From positions 269,953-333,952 of the forward strand of contig NZ_BBYJ01000007.1 in assembly GCF_001528665.1 (NCBI RefSeq): DNA of 64,000 nt, written 5' to 3'. The notes below the pieces were generated by a model. The model did not search any database. It saw only the letters and a list, made by a program, of their open reading frames with translations, and was not told the origin of the DNA. Positions 26,310-34,078 of the stretch are shown piece by piece. Both the position numbers and the translations under genes were made by a program. Origin of the DNA: Microtetraspora malaysiensis (lineage in GTDB: Bacteria; Actinomycetota; Actinomycetes; Streptosporangiales; Streptosporangiaceae). How positions within the stretch are numbered: position 1 is the stretch's first letter; each line of letters begins with the position of its first letter.

Positions 26310-26708
26310 ATGGCTCGCCACAAAACCGGCAATAACGTCATCGACAAGTGGCGTGAGCTGCTCCGGCGGCACGCCACCGTCTCCTGCGCGCTCGATCGCG
26401 AGCTGGGTGAGCGGCACGGCCTCGGCGTGAGCGAGTTCGAGGTGCTGGATCACCTGGCGGAGGGCCTCTCCACCGACGCGGGCGGCAAGGAGAAGTTCCG
26501 CGTGCAGGAGCTCGCCGACGAGGTCCACCTGAGCCAGAGCGCGCTGTCCCGGCTGATCGCCCGCCTGGAGCGTGAAGGGCTGGTCACCCGCGCGATGTGC
26601 GAGGCCGACCGCCGGGGCGTGTTCGTCCTGCTCACCGACGAGGGCAGGAAGCGGCACGCGGAGGCCGCCCCCACTCATCTCGCGGTCCTCACGGCCCATC
26701 TCGGCTGA
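26310..26708 (+). CDS. MarR-family transcriptional regulator
   Basis: A 132-aa winged-helix protein with ATG 26310 and AAAGGAGG upstream. The recognition region reads VQELADEVHLSQSALSRLIA, and the wing DRRGVFVLLTDEGRKRH is the MarR signature (DxRGxxVxLTxxG). It probably represses itself and the divergent MFS gene and is released by a ligand of the pump. It converges on deoA with a strong terminator between. Confidence 0.9.
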   Translation: MARHKTGNNVIDKWRELLRRHATVSCALDRELGERHGLGVSEFEVLDHLAEGLSTDAGGKEKFRVQELADEVHLSQSALSRLIARLEREGLVTRAMCEADRRGVFVLLTDEGRKRHAEAAPTHLAVLTAHLG

Positions 26709-26727
26709 CGCCGTCGCCTCGGGCCCG

Positions 26728-26770
26728 GTACGTGCGGCGAGCGCCGGTCCTGAAAGCTCGCCGCACGTAC
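26728..26770. terminator. 15-bp perfect inverted repeat between marR and deoA
   Basis: GTACGTGCGGCGAGC and its exact complement are separated by 13 bases, between the convergent stops of marR (26708) and deoA (26781). A strong bidirectional terminator. Confidence 0.8.
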
Positions 26771-26780
26771 GCGTGCGGGG

Positions 26781-28085
26781 TCAGTCGCGGGCGAGGTCCC
26801 CTTCGGTGATGCGGTCAATCACCAGCGGGAACAGGGCGGGGTCGGCGGTCTTGCCGATCTCGTAGCCGCCCTCAAGCACGGCGAGCGCCCGCTCGAACCG
26901 TCCCGGTTCGTCGGCGTGCAGGGTCATCAGCGGCTGCCCGGCGCGCACCGTGTCGCCCGGCTTGGCGTGCAGGGTGATCCCGGCGCCGAAGGAGACGGCG
27001 TCCTCCTTGCGCTCGCGCCCGGCGCCGAGCCGCCAGGCCGCCACGCCCACGCTGAGGGCGTCCAGCCGGCGCAGCACACCCGAGGACGGCGCGACGACGT
27101 CCATCGTCTCGGCCGCCACGGGCAGCGGCGCGTCCGGGTCGCCTCCCTGGGCGCCGATCATCCGCCGCCAGGCGTCCATCGCGGAGCCGTCCTTGAGCGC
27201 CTGCTCGGGGTCCTTGGCCCCCGGTACGGCGGCGGCCTCCAGCATCTCCCTGGCCAGCCGTACGGTCAGCTCGACGACGTCGGAGGGGCCACCTCCGGCG
27301 AGCACCTCGACGGACTCCGCGACCTCCAGGGCGTTGCCCACGGCCCGGCCGAGCGGCCGGTCCATCGCGGTGAGCAGGGCGACCGTCCTGACCCCGGCGT
27401 CACCGCCCAGCGCGACCATGGTCTCGGCCAGCTCGCGGGCGTCGTCCACGTTCTTCATGAACGCGCCGGAGCCCACCTTGACGTCGAGGACGAGCGAACC
27501 CGTGCCCTCGGCGATCTTCTTGGACATGATGGACGAGGCGATCAGCGGGATCGACTCGACCGTCCCGGTGACGTCCCGCAGCGCGTACAGCTTCTTGTCC
27601 GCCGGGGCGAGGCCGCTGCCCGCCGCGCAGACGACGGCGCCCGCGGTGCGGATGACGTGCAGCATCTCGTCGTTCGACAGCGACGCGCGCCAGCCGGGGA
27701 TCGACTCCAGCTTGTCGAGCGTGCCGCCGGTGTGGCCGAGCCCGCGCCCGGAGAGCTGCGGCACGTACGCGCCGCACGCCGCGACGAGCGGCGCGAGCGG
27801 CAGGGTGATCTTGTCACCCACGCCGCCCGTGGAGTGCTTGTCGGCGGTCGGCCGGTCGAGCGCCGACCAGTCCATCCGCTCGCCGGACCGGATCATGGCG
27901 AGGGTCCAGTCGGCGATCTCCCTGCGGTTCATGCCGTTGAGCAGGATCGCCATCGCCAGCGCGGACATCTGCTCGTCGGCCACGCCACCCCGGGTGTACG
28001 CGTCGATCACCCAGTCGATCTGGGCGGTGGACAGCTCGCGCCGGTCCCGCTTGGTGGTGATGATCTCGATCGCGTCGAACCCCAT
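26781..28085 (-). CDS. deoA: Thymidine/pyrimidine-nucleoside phosphorylase
   Basis: A 434-aa enzyme that cleaves thymidine, deoxyuridine or uridine with phosphate. Family motifs: DKHSTGGVGDKITLPLAPLV (phosphate-binding), SGRGLGHTGGTLDKLESIPG, DVTGTVESIPLI, KKIAEGTGSLVLDVKVGSGA and MDRPLGRAVGNALEV. ATG 28085 follows a G-rich site. It is last in the BMP-ABC-cdd-deoA order and 49 bases behind cdd, so imported nucleosides meet the deaminase and the phosphorylase from the same unit. Confidence 0.93.
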   Translation of the reverse strand: MGFDAIEIITTKRDRRELSTAQIDWVIDAYTRGGVADEQMSALAMAILLNGMNRREIADWTLAMIRSGERMDWSALDRPTADKHSTGGVGDKITLPLAPLVAACGAYVPQLSGRGLGHTGGTLDKLESIPGWRASLSNDEMLHVIRTAGAVVCAAGSGLAPADKKLYALRDVTGTVESIPLIASSIMSKKIAEGTGSLVLDVKVGSGAFMKNVDDARELAETMVALGGDAGVRTVALLTAMDRPLGRAVGNALEVAESVEVLAGGGPSDVVELTVRLAREMLEAAAVPGAKDPEQALKDGSAMDAWRRMIGAQGGDPDAPLPVAAETMDVVAPSSGVLRRLDALSVGVAAWRLGAGRERKEDAVSFGAGITLHAKPGDTVRAGQPLMTLHADEPGRFERALAVLEGGYEIGKTADPALFPLVIDRITEGDLARD

Positions 28086-28134
28086 GGTTCCCCCCAATTT
28101 CGCGTACGGCCCCACGTAAGCCGCACGTCCCGAT

Positions 28135-28533
28135 TTATCGCGACAGGTCGTCTGGGCCGAAGGCGAACGGCAGGAGGTCCGCCAGCCGCCAGGGGCCTTC
28201 CGGGGTCTCGACCAGCAGCTCGGACCCGCCGTGCTCCAGCAGGAGCTGGCGGCAGCGACCGCACGGCATCAGCAGCTCTCCGTGCCCGTCCACGCAGGTG
28301 AACGCCACCAGGCGCCCGCCCCCGCCGGCGTGCAGCGCCGACACGAGGCCGCACTCCGCGCACAGCCCGACGCCGTACGACGCGTTCTCGACGTTGCAGC
28401 CGGTGACCACCCGCCCGTCGTCCACCAGCGCGGCGGCGCCCACGGGGAACTTGGAGTACGGCGCGTACGCGTGCGCCATGGCCTCGGTCGCCTGGGCGCG
28501 CAGCGCGTCCCAGTCGATGGTCGGCTTGGTCAT
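28135..28533 (-). CDS. cdd: Cytidine deaminase
   Basis: A 132-aa tetrameric-type cytidine deaminase with the zinc site C58-A-E60 and P90-C-G-R-C94 (CAEC, PCGRC) and the substrate loop CNVENASYG. It deaminates cytidine and deoxycytidine to uridine and deoxyuridine for deoA. Its ATG overlaps the permease stop (ATGA), showing translational coupling to the nucleoside importer. Confidence 0.93.
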   Translation of the reverse strand: MTKPTIDWDALRAQATEAMAHAYAPYSKFPVGAAALVDDGRVVTGCNVENASYGVGLCAECGLVSALHAGGGGRLVAFTCVDGHGELLMPCGRCRQLLLEHGGSELLVETPEGPWRLADLLPFAFGPDDLSR

Positions 28534-29801
28534 TTGGCCTGTCCTCTGCGATAGGGAACGCCGTCGGCGGCCGGCATCCGCAGCCGCTGCGAGGCGAGTG
28601 AGAGCACCAGCAGCGTAGTCAGGTGCGGCGTGAACGATGTGAACGCCTCCGGCACCGTGTCGGTCACCGCGAACACGGCGAACACGGCGACGGCGGCGAT
28701 GCCGGTGGCCAGGGCGGCCTTGTTCCGGCTCTGCCGTACGAGCTGGTAGACGGCGACGGCGGCGAGCAGCAGGGCGACGACGAGCAGCAGCGCGTGGACG
28801 GAGGGGCCACCCTGCCGGAGCTGGAGCGCGTCGGTGTAGCCGAACAGGGCCGCGCCTCCGGCCAGGCCGCCCGGACGCCAGTTGCCGAAGATCATGGCGG
28901 CCAGGCCGATGTAGCCGCGGCCGCCCGTCTGCCCGTCCCGGTAGATACCGGCGGCGACGAGCGACAGGAACGCCCCGCCGAGCCCGGCCAGCCCGCCGGA
29001 CACCATCACCGCGATCCACTTGTAGAGGTACACGTTGACGCCCAGCGACTCGGCCGCGACCGGGCGCTCACCGCACGACCTGATCCGCAGGCCGAACGCG
29101 GTACGCCACAGCAGGTAGAACGACAGCGGCACCAGCACGATCGCCAGGATGGTGAAGAGCGAGATGTTCTGGGTGATCCCGTGGAGGACGCCGGCCACGT
29201 CCGACACCAGGAACCAGCGCTTGTTCTGCAGGTCCTGGAGCGGCTGCCCGATGCCCGGCACGCTGATCTTGCCCATCTTCGGCACGCGCGGCGACTGCTT
29301 GGCGCCGCCGCCCTTCATCGTGGCGAAGACCAGCTTGGAGAGGTACTGGGTGAAGCCGAGGCCGACGATGTTGATCGCGACACCGGAGATGATCTGGTCG
29401 ACGCCGAAGGTCACCGTCGCCAGCGCGTGGACGGCCCCGCCGATCGCGCCGCCCAGCGCCCCGGCAAGCACCCCGGCCCAGGGGTTGCCGAACTGGAGCG
29501 CGCCCCAGGCGCCGAACCAGGTGCCGAGGATCATCATGCCTTCGAGGCCGATGTTGACCACGCCGGCCCGCTCCGACCAGAGGCCGCCGAGTCCGGCCAG
29601 CCCGATCGGGACGGCGAGGCCGAGGGCGGCGCTGACGGTGCCGCCGGAGGTGATGTCGTTGGCGCCGGTCACCACCCTGGCGATCGAGAGCAGGATGACC
29701 AGCCCGGCCAGCCCGATCAGCAGGACGGGGAAGGTCAGCCTGAACCGGCGGGCCGGCGGCGCGGCCGCCGGCTTCTCCGCCGCGACGTCCGTGGCGGTCA
29801 T
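28530..29801 (-). CDS. Nucleoside ABC importer permease (BMP-type, second subunit)
   Basis: A 423-aa permease of the branched-chain/RbsC-like fold with 9-10 hydrophobic segments. GLWSERAGVVNIGLEGMMIL is the signature of BMP-dependent nucleoside permeases (YufQ/NupQ-like), and CGERPVAAESLGVNV is the EAA-like cytoplasmic loop. It overlaps both neighbours by 4 bases (ATGA). The N-terminal 30 residues are a cytosolic Ala/Pro extension. Confidence 0.9.
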   Translation of the reverse strand: MTATDVAAEKPAAAPPARRFRLTFPVLLIGLAGLVILLSIARVVTGANDITSGGTVSAALGLAVPIGLAGLGGLWSERAGVVNIGLEGMMILGTWFGAWGALQFGNPWAGVLAGALGGAIGGAVHALATVTFGVDQIISGVAINIVGLGFTQYLSKLVFATMKGGGAKQSPRVPKMGKISVPGIGQPLQDLQNKRWFLVSDVAGVLHGITQNISLFTILAIVLVPLSFYLLWRTAFGLRIRSCGERPVAAESLGVNVYLYKWIAVMVSGGLAGLGGAFLSLVAAGIYRDGQTGGRGYIGLAAMIFGNWRPGGLAGGAALFGYTDALQLRQGGPSVHALLLVVALLLAAVAVYQLVRQSRNKAALATGIAAVAVFAVFAVTDTVPEAFTSFTPHLTTLLVLSLASQRLRMPAADGVPYRRGQAK

Positions 29802-30925
29802 GCGGCGGCTCCTTCCGTCTCGGCCGGGGCGGCGAGCTCACGACTGACCTTGCGCTGCGCGGCCACGACCCGGTACCGGTGAACCAGCTCGTACGCGATG
29901 ATCACCGAGAGCACGATCACGCCCTTCATGATGTCGACGAGCTCCTTGGAGATGTCCATGAGCTGCAGGGCGTCCGAGGAGCTGTCCAGGAAGCCCCAGA
30001 GCAGCGCGCCGACCGCCATGCCGACCGCGTTGTTCCGTCCGAGGAGGGCGATCGCGATGCCGGTGAAGCCGAGGCCCGTCGGGAAGTTGAGGCTGTACTC
30101 GAAGGAACTGCCGAGAAGCTCCGGCATGCCGATCAGACCGGCCGAGGCGCCGGAGATGACCATCGCGGCGACCACCATGCGCTTGACGTTCACGCCGCTC
30201 GCCACCGCGGCCGGCTCCGACCGGCCCGTGGCGCGCAGGTTGAACCCGAACCGGGTCCGGTTGAGCAGCACGGCATAGGCGACGCCGACGATGATCGCCA
30301 CGACGAGGAAGCCGTTGATCTTCATCGGGGTGCCCGGGATGAGCGCCATGCCGGGCATGTGCGCGTCGCCCGGGATGGGCGGGGTGCCGATCGCGTTGCC
30401 GCTGAGCACGCCCAGCCGGTCCGCGGTCAGCAGCCAGCCGGTCAGGCCGGTCGCGATGGCGTTCAGCATGATCGTCGAGATGACCTCGCTGACGCCCCGG
30501 GTCACCTTCAGCACCGCGGCGATCGAGGCCCACAGGGCGCCCACGAGCATGGCCACGAGAACGACCAGCACGATGTTGAGCGGCCCCGGCACGAGCGCGG
30601 CACCGCCGACGGCCGCCGCGACCAGCGCGGCGAGCCGGTACTGGCCGTCGACGCCGATGTTGAACAGGTTCATCCGGAACCCAACCGCGACCGCGACCGC
30701 CGACAGGAAGTAGGTGGTGGCGAGGTTGACGATCAGGACCAGCACGCGGGGCTGCGCGCCGTACTCCACCAGGGACGTGAACGCCTCGACTGGCTGGTGC
30801 CCGGCGATCAGCAGGACCACCGAGGTAACCAGCCCGGCGAAGACGACGGCCAGCGCGGGCGCGACCAGCGCCATCACACCGCCGAGGCCGACCCGCCCGA
30901 AAACGCGATCAAGAAACGTGCTCAT
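29798..30925 (-). CDS. Nucleoside ABC importer permease (BMP-type, first subunit)
   Basis: A 375-aa permease with about 9-10 membrane segments. FRMNLFNIGVDGQYRLAALV and NLRATGRSEPAAVASGVNVK match the YufP/NupP-like first permease of BMP-type importers. It overlaps the ATPase gene upstream and the second permease downstream by ATGA junctions, so all are made from one message. Confidence 0.9.
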   Translation of the reverse strand: MSTFLDRVFGRVGLGGVMALVAPALAVVFAGLVTSVVLLIAGHQPVEAFTSLVEYGAQPRVLVLIVNLATTYFLSAVAVAVGFRMNLFNIGVDGQYRLAALVAAAVGGAALVPGPLNIVLVVLVAMLVGALWASIAAVLKVTRGVSEVISTIMLNAIATGLTGWLLTADRLGVLSGNAIGTPPIPGDAHMPGMALIPGTPMKINGFLVVAIIVGVAYAVLLNRTRFGFNLRATGRSEPAAVASGVNVKRMVVAAMVISGASAGLIGMPELLGSSFEYSLNFPTGLGFTGIAIALLGRNNAVGMAVGALLWGFLDSSSDALQLMDISKELVDIMKGVIVLSVIIAYELVHRYRVVAAQRKVSRELAAPAETEGAAA

Positions 30926-32523
30926 GCGCCCTCCCCGGCGCCGGTCATCGCCGAACCGAGCTGCTCAGGCGTCACGGAGCCGGGATCCACGTCGGCGACG
31001 ATCCGGCCACGCAGGATGACCTTGAGCGAGTCGGACAGGCCGATCAGCTCGTCAAGGTCCGCGGAGATCAGCAGTACGGCGAGGCCGGCGGCCCGCGCGT
31101 TCCGCAGGTGGTCCCAGATGGCCGCTTGCGCGCCCACGTCCACACCCCGAGTCGGGTGCGAGGCGATCAGCAGCGCCGGTTCGCCGCTCATCTCCCGGCC
31201 GACGATCAGCTTCTGCTGGTTGCCGCCGGACAGGGCGGCCGCGTCCACATCGATGCCGGGGGTGCGGACGTCGTACTCCTCGACGATCCGCTGGGTGTCC
31301 TTGCGGGCCCCGGCCCGGTCGATCCAGATGCCCTTGACGTTCGGCTCACGCGTCTGGTGGCCGAGGATGCGGTTCTCCCACAGCGGCGCCTCCAGCAGCA
31401 GGCCGTGCCGGTGGCGGTCCTCGGGGATGAAGCCGATGCCGCCCTCGCGCCGCTTCAGCGTGGACCAGCCGGTGATGTCCGCGCCGGCCAGGCTGACCGT
31501 CCCGGCGTTGATCGCGCGCATGCCCATGATGGCCTCGACCAGTTCGGCCTGGCCGTTCCCCTCGACGCCGGCGATGCCGAGGACTTCGCCCTTGTGGATC
31601 GTGAACGAGATGTCGTCGAGCAGCAGGCGCACGCCGGCCGCCCGCAGTTCGTCGGCGGAGGCGCCCTTCGCGACGGGTCCGGCGCCCGTGTCCGCCATCG
31701 TGAGGCCGGAGACCTCCAGCGTGACGACGTCGGTGACGGTGGACTCGCGGGTCTCCGGGCTGGGCAGCTCGCTGCCGACCATCAGCTCGGCGAGCTTGCG
31801 CGCGGTCACCTCGTGGGGGTCGACGCTGGCCACGGTCGTGCCCCGGCGGATCACCGTGATCGCGTCGGCGACCTTGAGCACCTCGTCGAGCTTGTGCGAG
31901 ATGAAAAGGATCGTGAGGCCCTCGCGGACCAGCACCCGGAGGTTGTCGAAGAGCTCGTCCACCTCGTGCGGCACGAGGACCGCGGTGGGCTCGTCCAGGA
32001 TGAGGATCCGGGCGCCGCGGTAGAGGACCTTGAGGATCTCCACCCGCTGGCGGTCGCCGACCCCGAGGTCCTCGACCAGCGCGTCCGGCTCGACACCGAG
32101 GCCGTACGCGTCGGAGATCTCCTTGATCTTCTTGCGCGCCGCGGCGAAGTCGACGGCGAGGCCGCCCTTGCGCGGCTCGCTGCCGAGGATCACGTTCTCC
32201 AGCACCGTGAAGTTGTCGGCCAGCATGAAGTGCTGGTGAACCATCCCGATCCCGGCGACGATGGCGTCGCCGGGGGTGTGGAAGTTCACGACCGCCCCGT
32301 CGATCCGGATCTCACCCTCGTCCGGGCGCTGCATGCCGTAAAGGATCTTCATGAGCGTGGACTTGCCCGCGCCGTTCTCTCCGACGACGGCGTGGATGTG
32401 TCCCTTGGCGACGCTCAGGCAGATGTCCCGGTTCGCGACGACTCCGGGAAACCTCTTGGTGATCCCCTTCAGCTCAACGGCGGGTTCTGTGGCGATTGCG
32501 GTGGTTATGGCGGCCTCCCCCAC
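30922..32523 (-). CDS. Nucleoside ABC importer ATPase (two nucleotide-binding domains)
   Basis: About 530 aa with two ABC domains, as in RbsA/NupO-like proteins. Domain 1 has Walker A GENGAGKSTLMK, a GVGDRQRVEILK signature-like motif, Walker B ILILDEPTAVL and an H-loop in FISHKLDEV. Domain 2 has the degenerate Walker A GVEGNGQAELV, LSGGNQQKLIVGREM and a B-site LLIASHPTRGVD. The degenerate second A-site is normal for the family. The first usual start is GTG 32523, which lacks a ribosome site; a perfect GGGGGAGG lies 5 bases before an ATA codon at 32508 where homologues would be expected to start. Confidence 0.9.
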   Translation of the reverse strand: MGEAAITTAIATEPAVELKGITKRFPGVVANRDICLSVAKGHIHAVVGENGAGKSTLMKILYGMQRPDEGEIRIDGAVVNFHTPGDAIVAGIGMVHQHFMLADNFTVLENVILGSEPRKGGLAVDFAAARKKIKEISDAYGLGVEPDALVEDLGVGDRQRVEILKVLYRGARILILDEPTAVLVPHEVDELFDNLRVLVREGLTILFISHKLDEVLKVADAITVIRRGTTVASVDPHEVTARKLAELMVGSELPSPETRESTVTDVVTLEVSGLTMADTGAGPVAKGASADELRAAGVRLLLDDISFTIHKGEVLGIAGVEGNGQAELVEAIMGMRAINAGTVSLAGADITGWSTLKRREGGIGFIPEDRHRHGLLLEAPLWENRILGHQTREPNVKGIWIDRAGARKDTQRIVEEYDVRTPGIDVDAAALSGGNQQKLIVGREMSGEPALLIASHPTRGVDVGAQAAIWDHLRNARAAGLAVLLISADLDELIGLSDSLKVILRGRIVADVDPGSVTPEQLGSAMTGAGEGA

Positions 32524-32528
32524 ACAAG

Positions 32529-32547
32529 GTGCCTGGGTCACAGGCAC
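32529..32547 (-). other. Small hairpin just before the ATPase gene
   Basis: GTGCCTG and CAGGCAC with a 5-base loop lie immediately upstream of the ATPase start, after the larger terminator. It may protect or set the 5' end of the downstream message. Confidence 0.4.
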
Positions 32548-32553
32548 GGTAGG

Positions 32554-32590
32554 CCGAGGAGCCCGGAGCGGTCGGCTCCGAGCCCCTCGG
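32554..32590 (-). terminator. 16-bp stem-loop after the BMP gene (attenuator)
   Basis: In the minus-strand transcript the arms form 16 pairs (two G-U wobbles), 13 bases past the BMP stop and before the ATPase gene. On the plus strand the same positions are mismatches, so the structure is selective for this direction. It probably makes the binding protein more abundant than the rest of the importer. Confidence 0.7.
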
Positions 32591-32602
32591 AAAGACGGCG
32601 GG

Positions 32603-33667
32603 TCAGGGGGTCTGGGAGACCGTGATCTCGCCGCTGATGATCTTGTTCTTGTACTCGTCGAGCTGCGACTTGATGTCGTCGACCTTGCCGCCGGTGGTGG
32701 AGAAGTCCACACCGCCCGCCTTCAGGTCGTACCGGGTCTCGCCGCCCTTGAGGGAGTTCGCCGTGTAGTTCTTGAGGAAGTCGTAGACCGCGACGTCGAC
32801 CTTCTTCAGCATCGAGGTGATGATGACGTCGGAGACGGCCTTGTCCGCGGTCAGGGCCTGGTCGGAGTCGACGCCGATCGCCATGGCGTTCGCGCCCTTG
32901 ACGGCCTCGAAGACGCCGCCGCCGGAGCCGCCCGCCGCCTGGTAGACCACGTCGGCGCCGGCGTCCAGCATGCCCTGGGCGGTGGTCTTGCCCTTGGCCG
33001 GGTCGTTGAAGCCGGTGAACTCCGGCGGCTCGCTCAGGTACTTGACCTGGATCTTGATGTCCGGCTTGACGGCCTTGGCGCCCGCGACGTAGCCCGCCTC
33101 GAACTTCTGGATCAGCGGGACCTTGACGCCGCCGATGAAGCCGACGTTGCCCTTCTGCGACTTCAGCGCGGCGGCCGCGCCGACCAGGTAGGAGCCCTGC
33201 TCCTCGGCGAACACCAGGTTGCTGATGTTGGGACCGGTCGCGTCCGCGTCGTCGACGATGGCGAACTTGACGTCGGGGAACTCAGCGGCGACCTTCTTCA
33301 CCGACCCGGAGTAGGCGAACCCGACCGCGACGATCGGGTTGAACCCACCGGAGGCGAGCAGGCGCAGCCGCTCCTCCTTCTGCGCGTCGGTCTCGCCGGG
33401 CGAGGCCTCCAGTTCCTTGGCCTCCATGCCGAACTCGCCCTTGGCCTTGTCCAGACCGACGGCGGCGGCGTCGTTGAACGACTGGTCGCCGCGGCCGCCG
33501 ATGTCATAGGCGAGGCCGACCTTGCCGCCCTTCGTGGCGCCGGCGTCCGAGGAGGCGCTGGCCCCCGTCTCAGCCTTGTCGTCGCTACCTCCACACGCGG
33601 CGGCGGCCATGAGCATGGCGCCCGCAGCAGTGGCGGCAGCCAGCTTGCTTACTCGATTGCGGAGCAA
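32603..33667 (-). CDS. BMP-family nucleoside-binding lipoprotein
   Basis: A 354-aa extracytoplasmic binding lipoprotein (BmpA/PnrA type) and the receptor of the nucleoside importer encoded behind it. The TTG start 33667 has AAGGGGAG upstream. The signal ends MAAAAC (C25). Conserved features: VGLAYDIGGRGDQSFNDAA (ligand pocket Asp and Phe), VGFAYSGSVKKVA, NLVFAEEQGSYLVGAAAA, VGFIGGVKVPLIQKFEAGY and DVVYQAAGGSGGGVFEA. It is the first gene of a BMP-ATPase-permease-permease-cdd-deoA unit. Confidence 0.93.
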   Translation of the reverse strand: MLRNRVSKLAAATAAGAMLMAAAACGGSDDKAETGASASSDAGATKGGKVGLAYDIGGRGDQSFNDAAAVGLDKAKGEFGMEAKELEASPGETDAQKEERLRLLASGGFNPIVAVGFAYSGSVKKVAAEFPDVKFAIVDDADATGPNISNLVFAEEQGSYLVGAAAALKSQKGNVGFIGGVKVPLIQKFEAGYVAGAKAVKPDIKIQVKYLSEPPEFTGFNDPAKGKTTAQGMLDAGADVVYQAAGGSGGGVFEAVKGANAMAIGVDSDQALTADKAVSDVIITSMLKKVDVAVYDFLKNYTANSLKGGETRYDLKAGGVDFSTTGGKVDDIKSQLDEYKNKIISGEITVSQTP

Positions 33668-33738
33668 GGTGTTACTCCCCTTCCGTGTCCCGCCGTCCAA
33701 CCGGTCCCGCGCGCACGACGCGCGCCGACCCTGCACGG

Positions 33739-33767
33739 AAGATAGTTGTTTGACCTGCATAGACCAA
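33739..33767 (-). promoter_or_regulatory. Predicted promoter of the nucleoside importer operon
   Basis: On the minus strand TTGGTC and TATCTT are separated by exactly 17 bases, about 70 bases before the BMP start. This is the best sigma-70-type pair in the gap. The rest of 33668-34078 holds no gene that I can support. Confidence 0.5.
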
Positions 33768-33987
33768 ATGGGCGCACGAGTCCGAAACCTGTCCGTTATG
33801 TACCTCTCGCCACCTTGTGACCAGCGAGTAAGTTCGATCTATCCCGAGAGGCGCGCGGAGGACTCGGCACCGGTCTTCATCGAACGCGCGATGACGGCGC
33901 TTCGGCAGGTCATGGCCGGTGCGAGAAGAAGGCCGGGGAAAGGGCCGGAAGGGGTCGGGGCGGCGGCAGGGGCCGTACCCAGACAAA

Positions 33988-34023
33988 CGTGCCGGAGCGG
34001 CGGTGTCCGCCCACTCCGGCACG
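33988..34023 (-). terminator. Terminator downstream of the M20 amidohydrolase gene
   Basis: GTGCCGGAG and CTCCGGCAC enclose a second GC-rich inner stem, 55 bases beyond the amidohydrolase stop and well ahead of the BMP promoter. Confidence 0.65.
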
Positions 34024-34078
34024 TCGAGTCACACAGGGATATCCGCGGCGGCGTGCACCGGGACGTCCAGGAAGGCCG

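Noticed and set aside
33668-34078. Riboswitch before the BMP-type importer
   Set aside because: No conserved purine or nucleoside-related riboswitch pattern could be recognised by eye; only a promoter-like pair and a GC-rich terminator were supportable.
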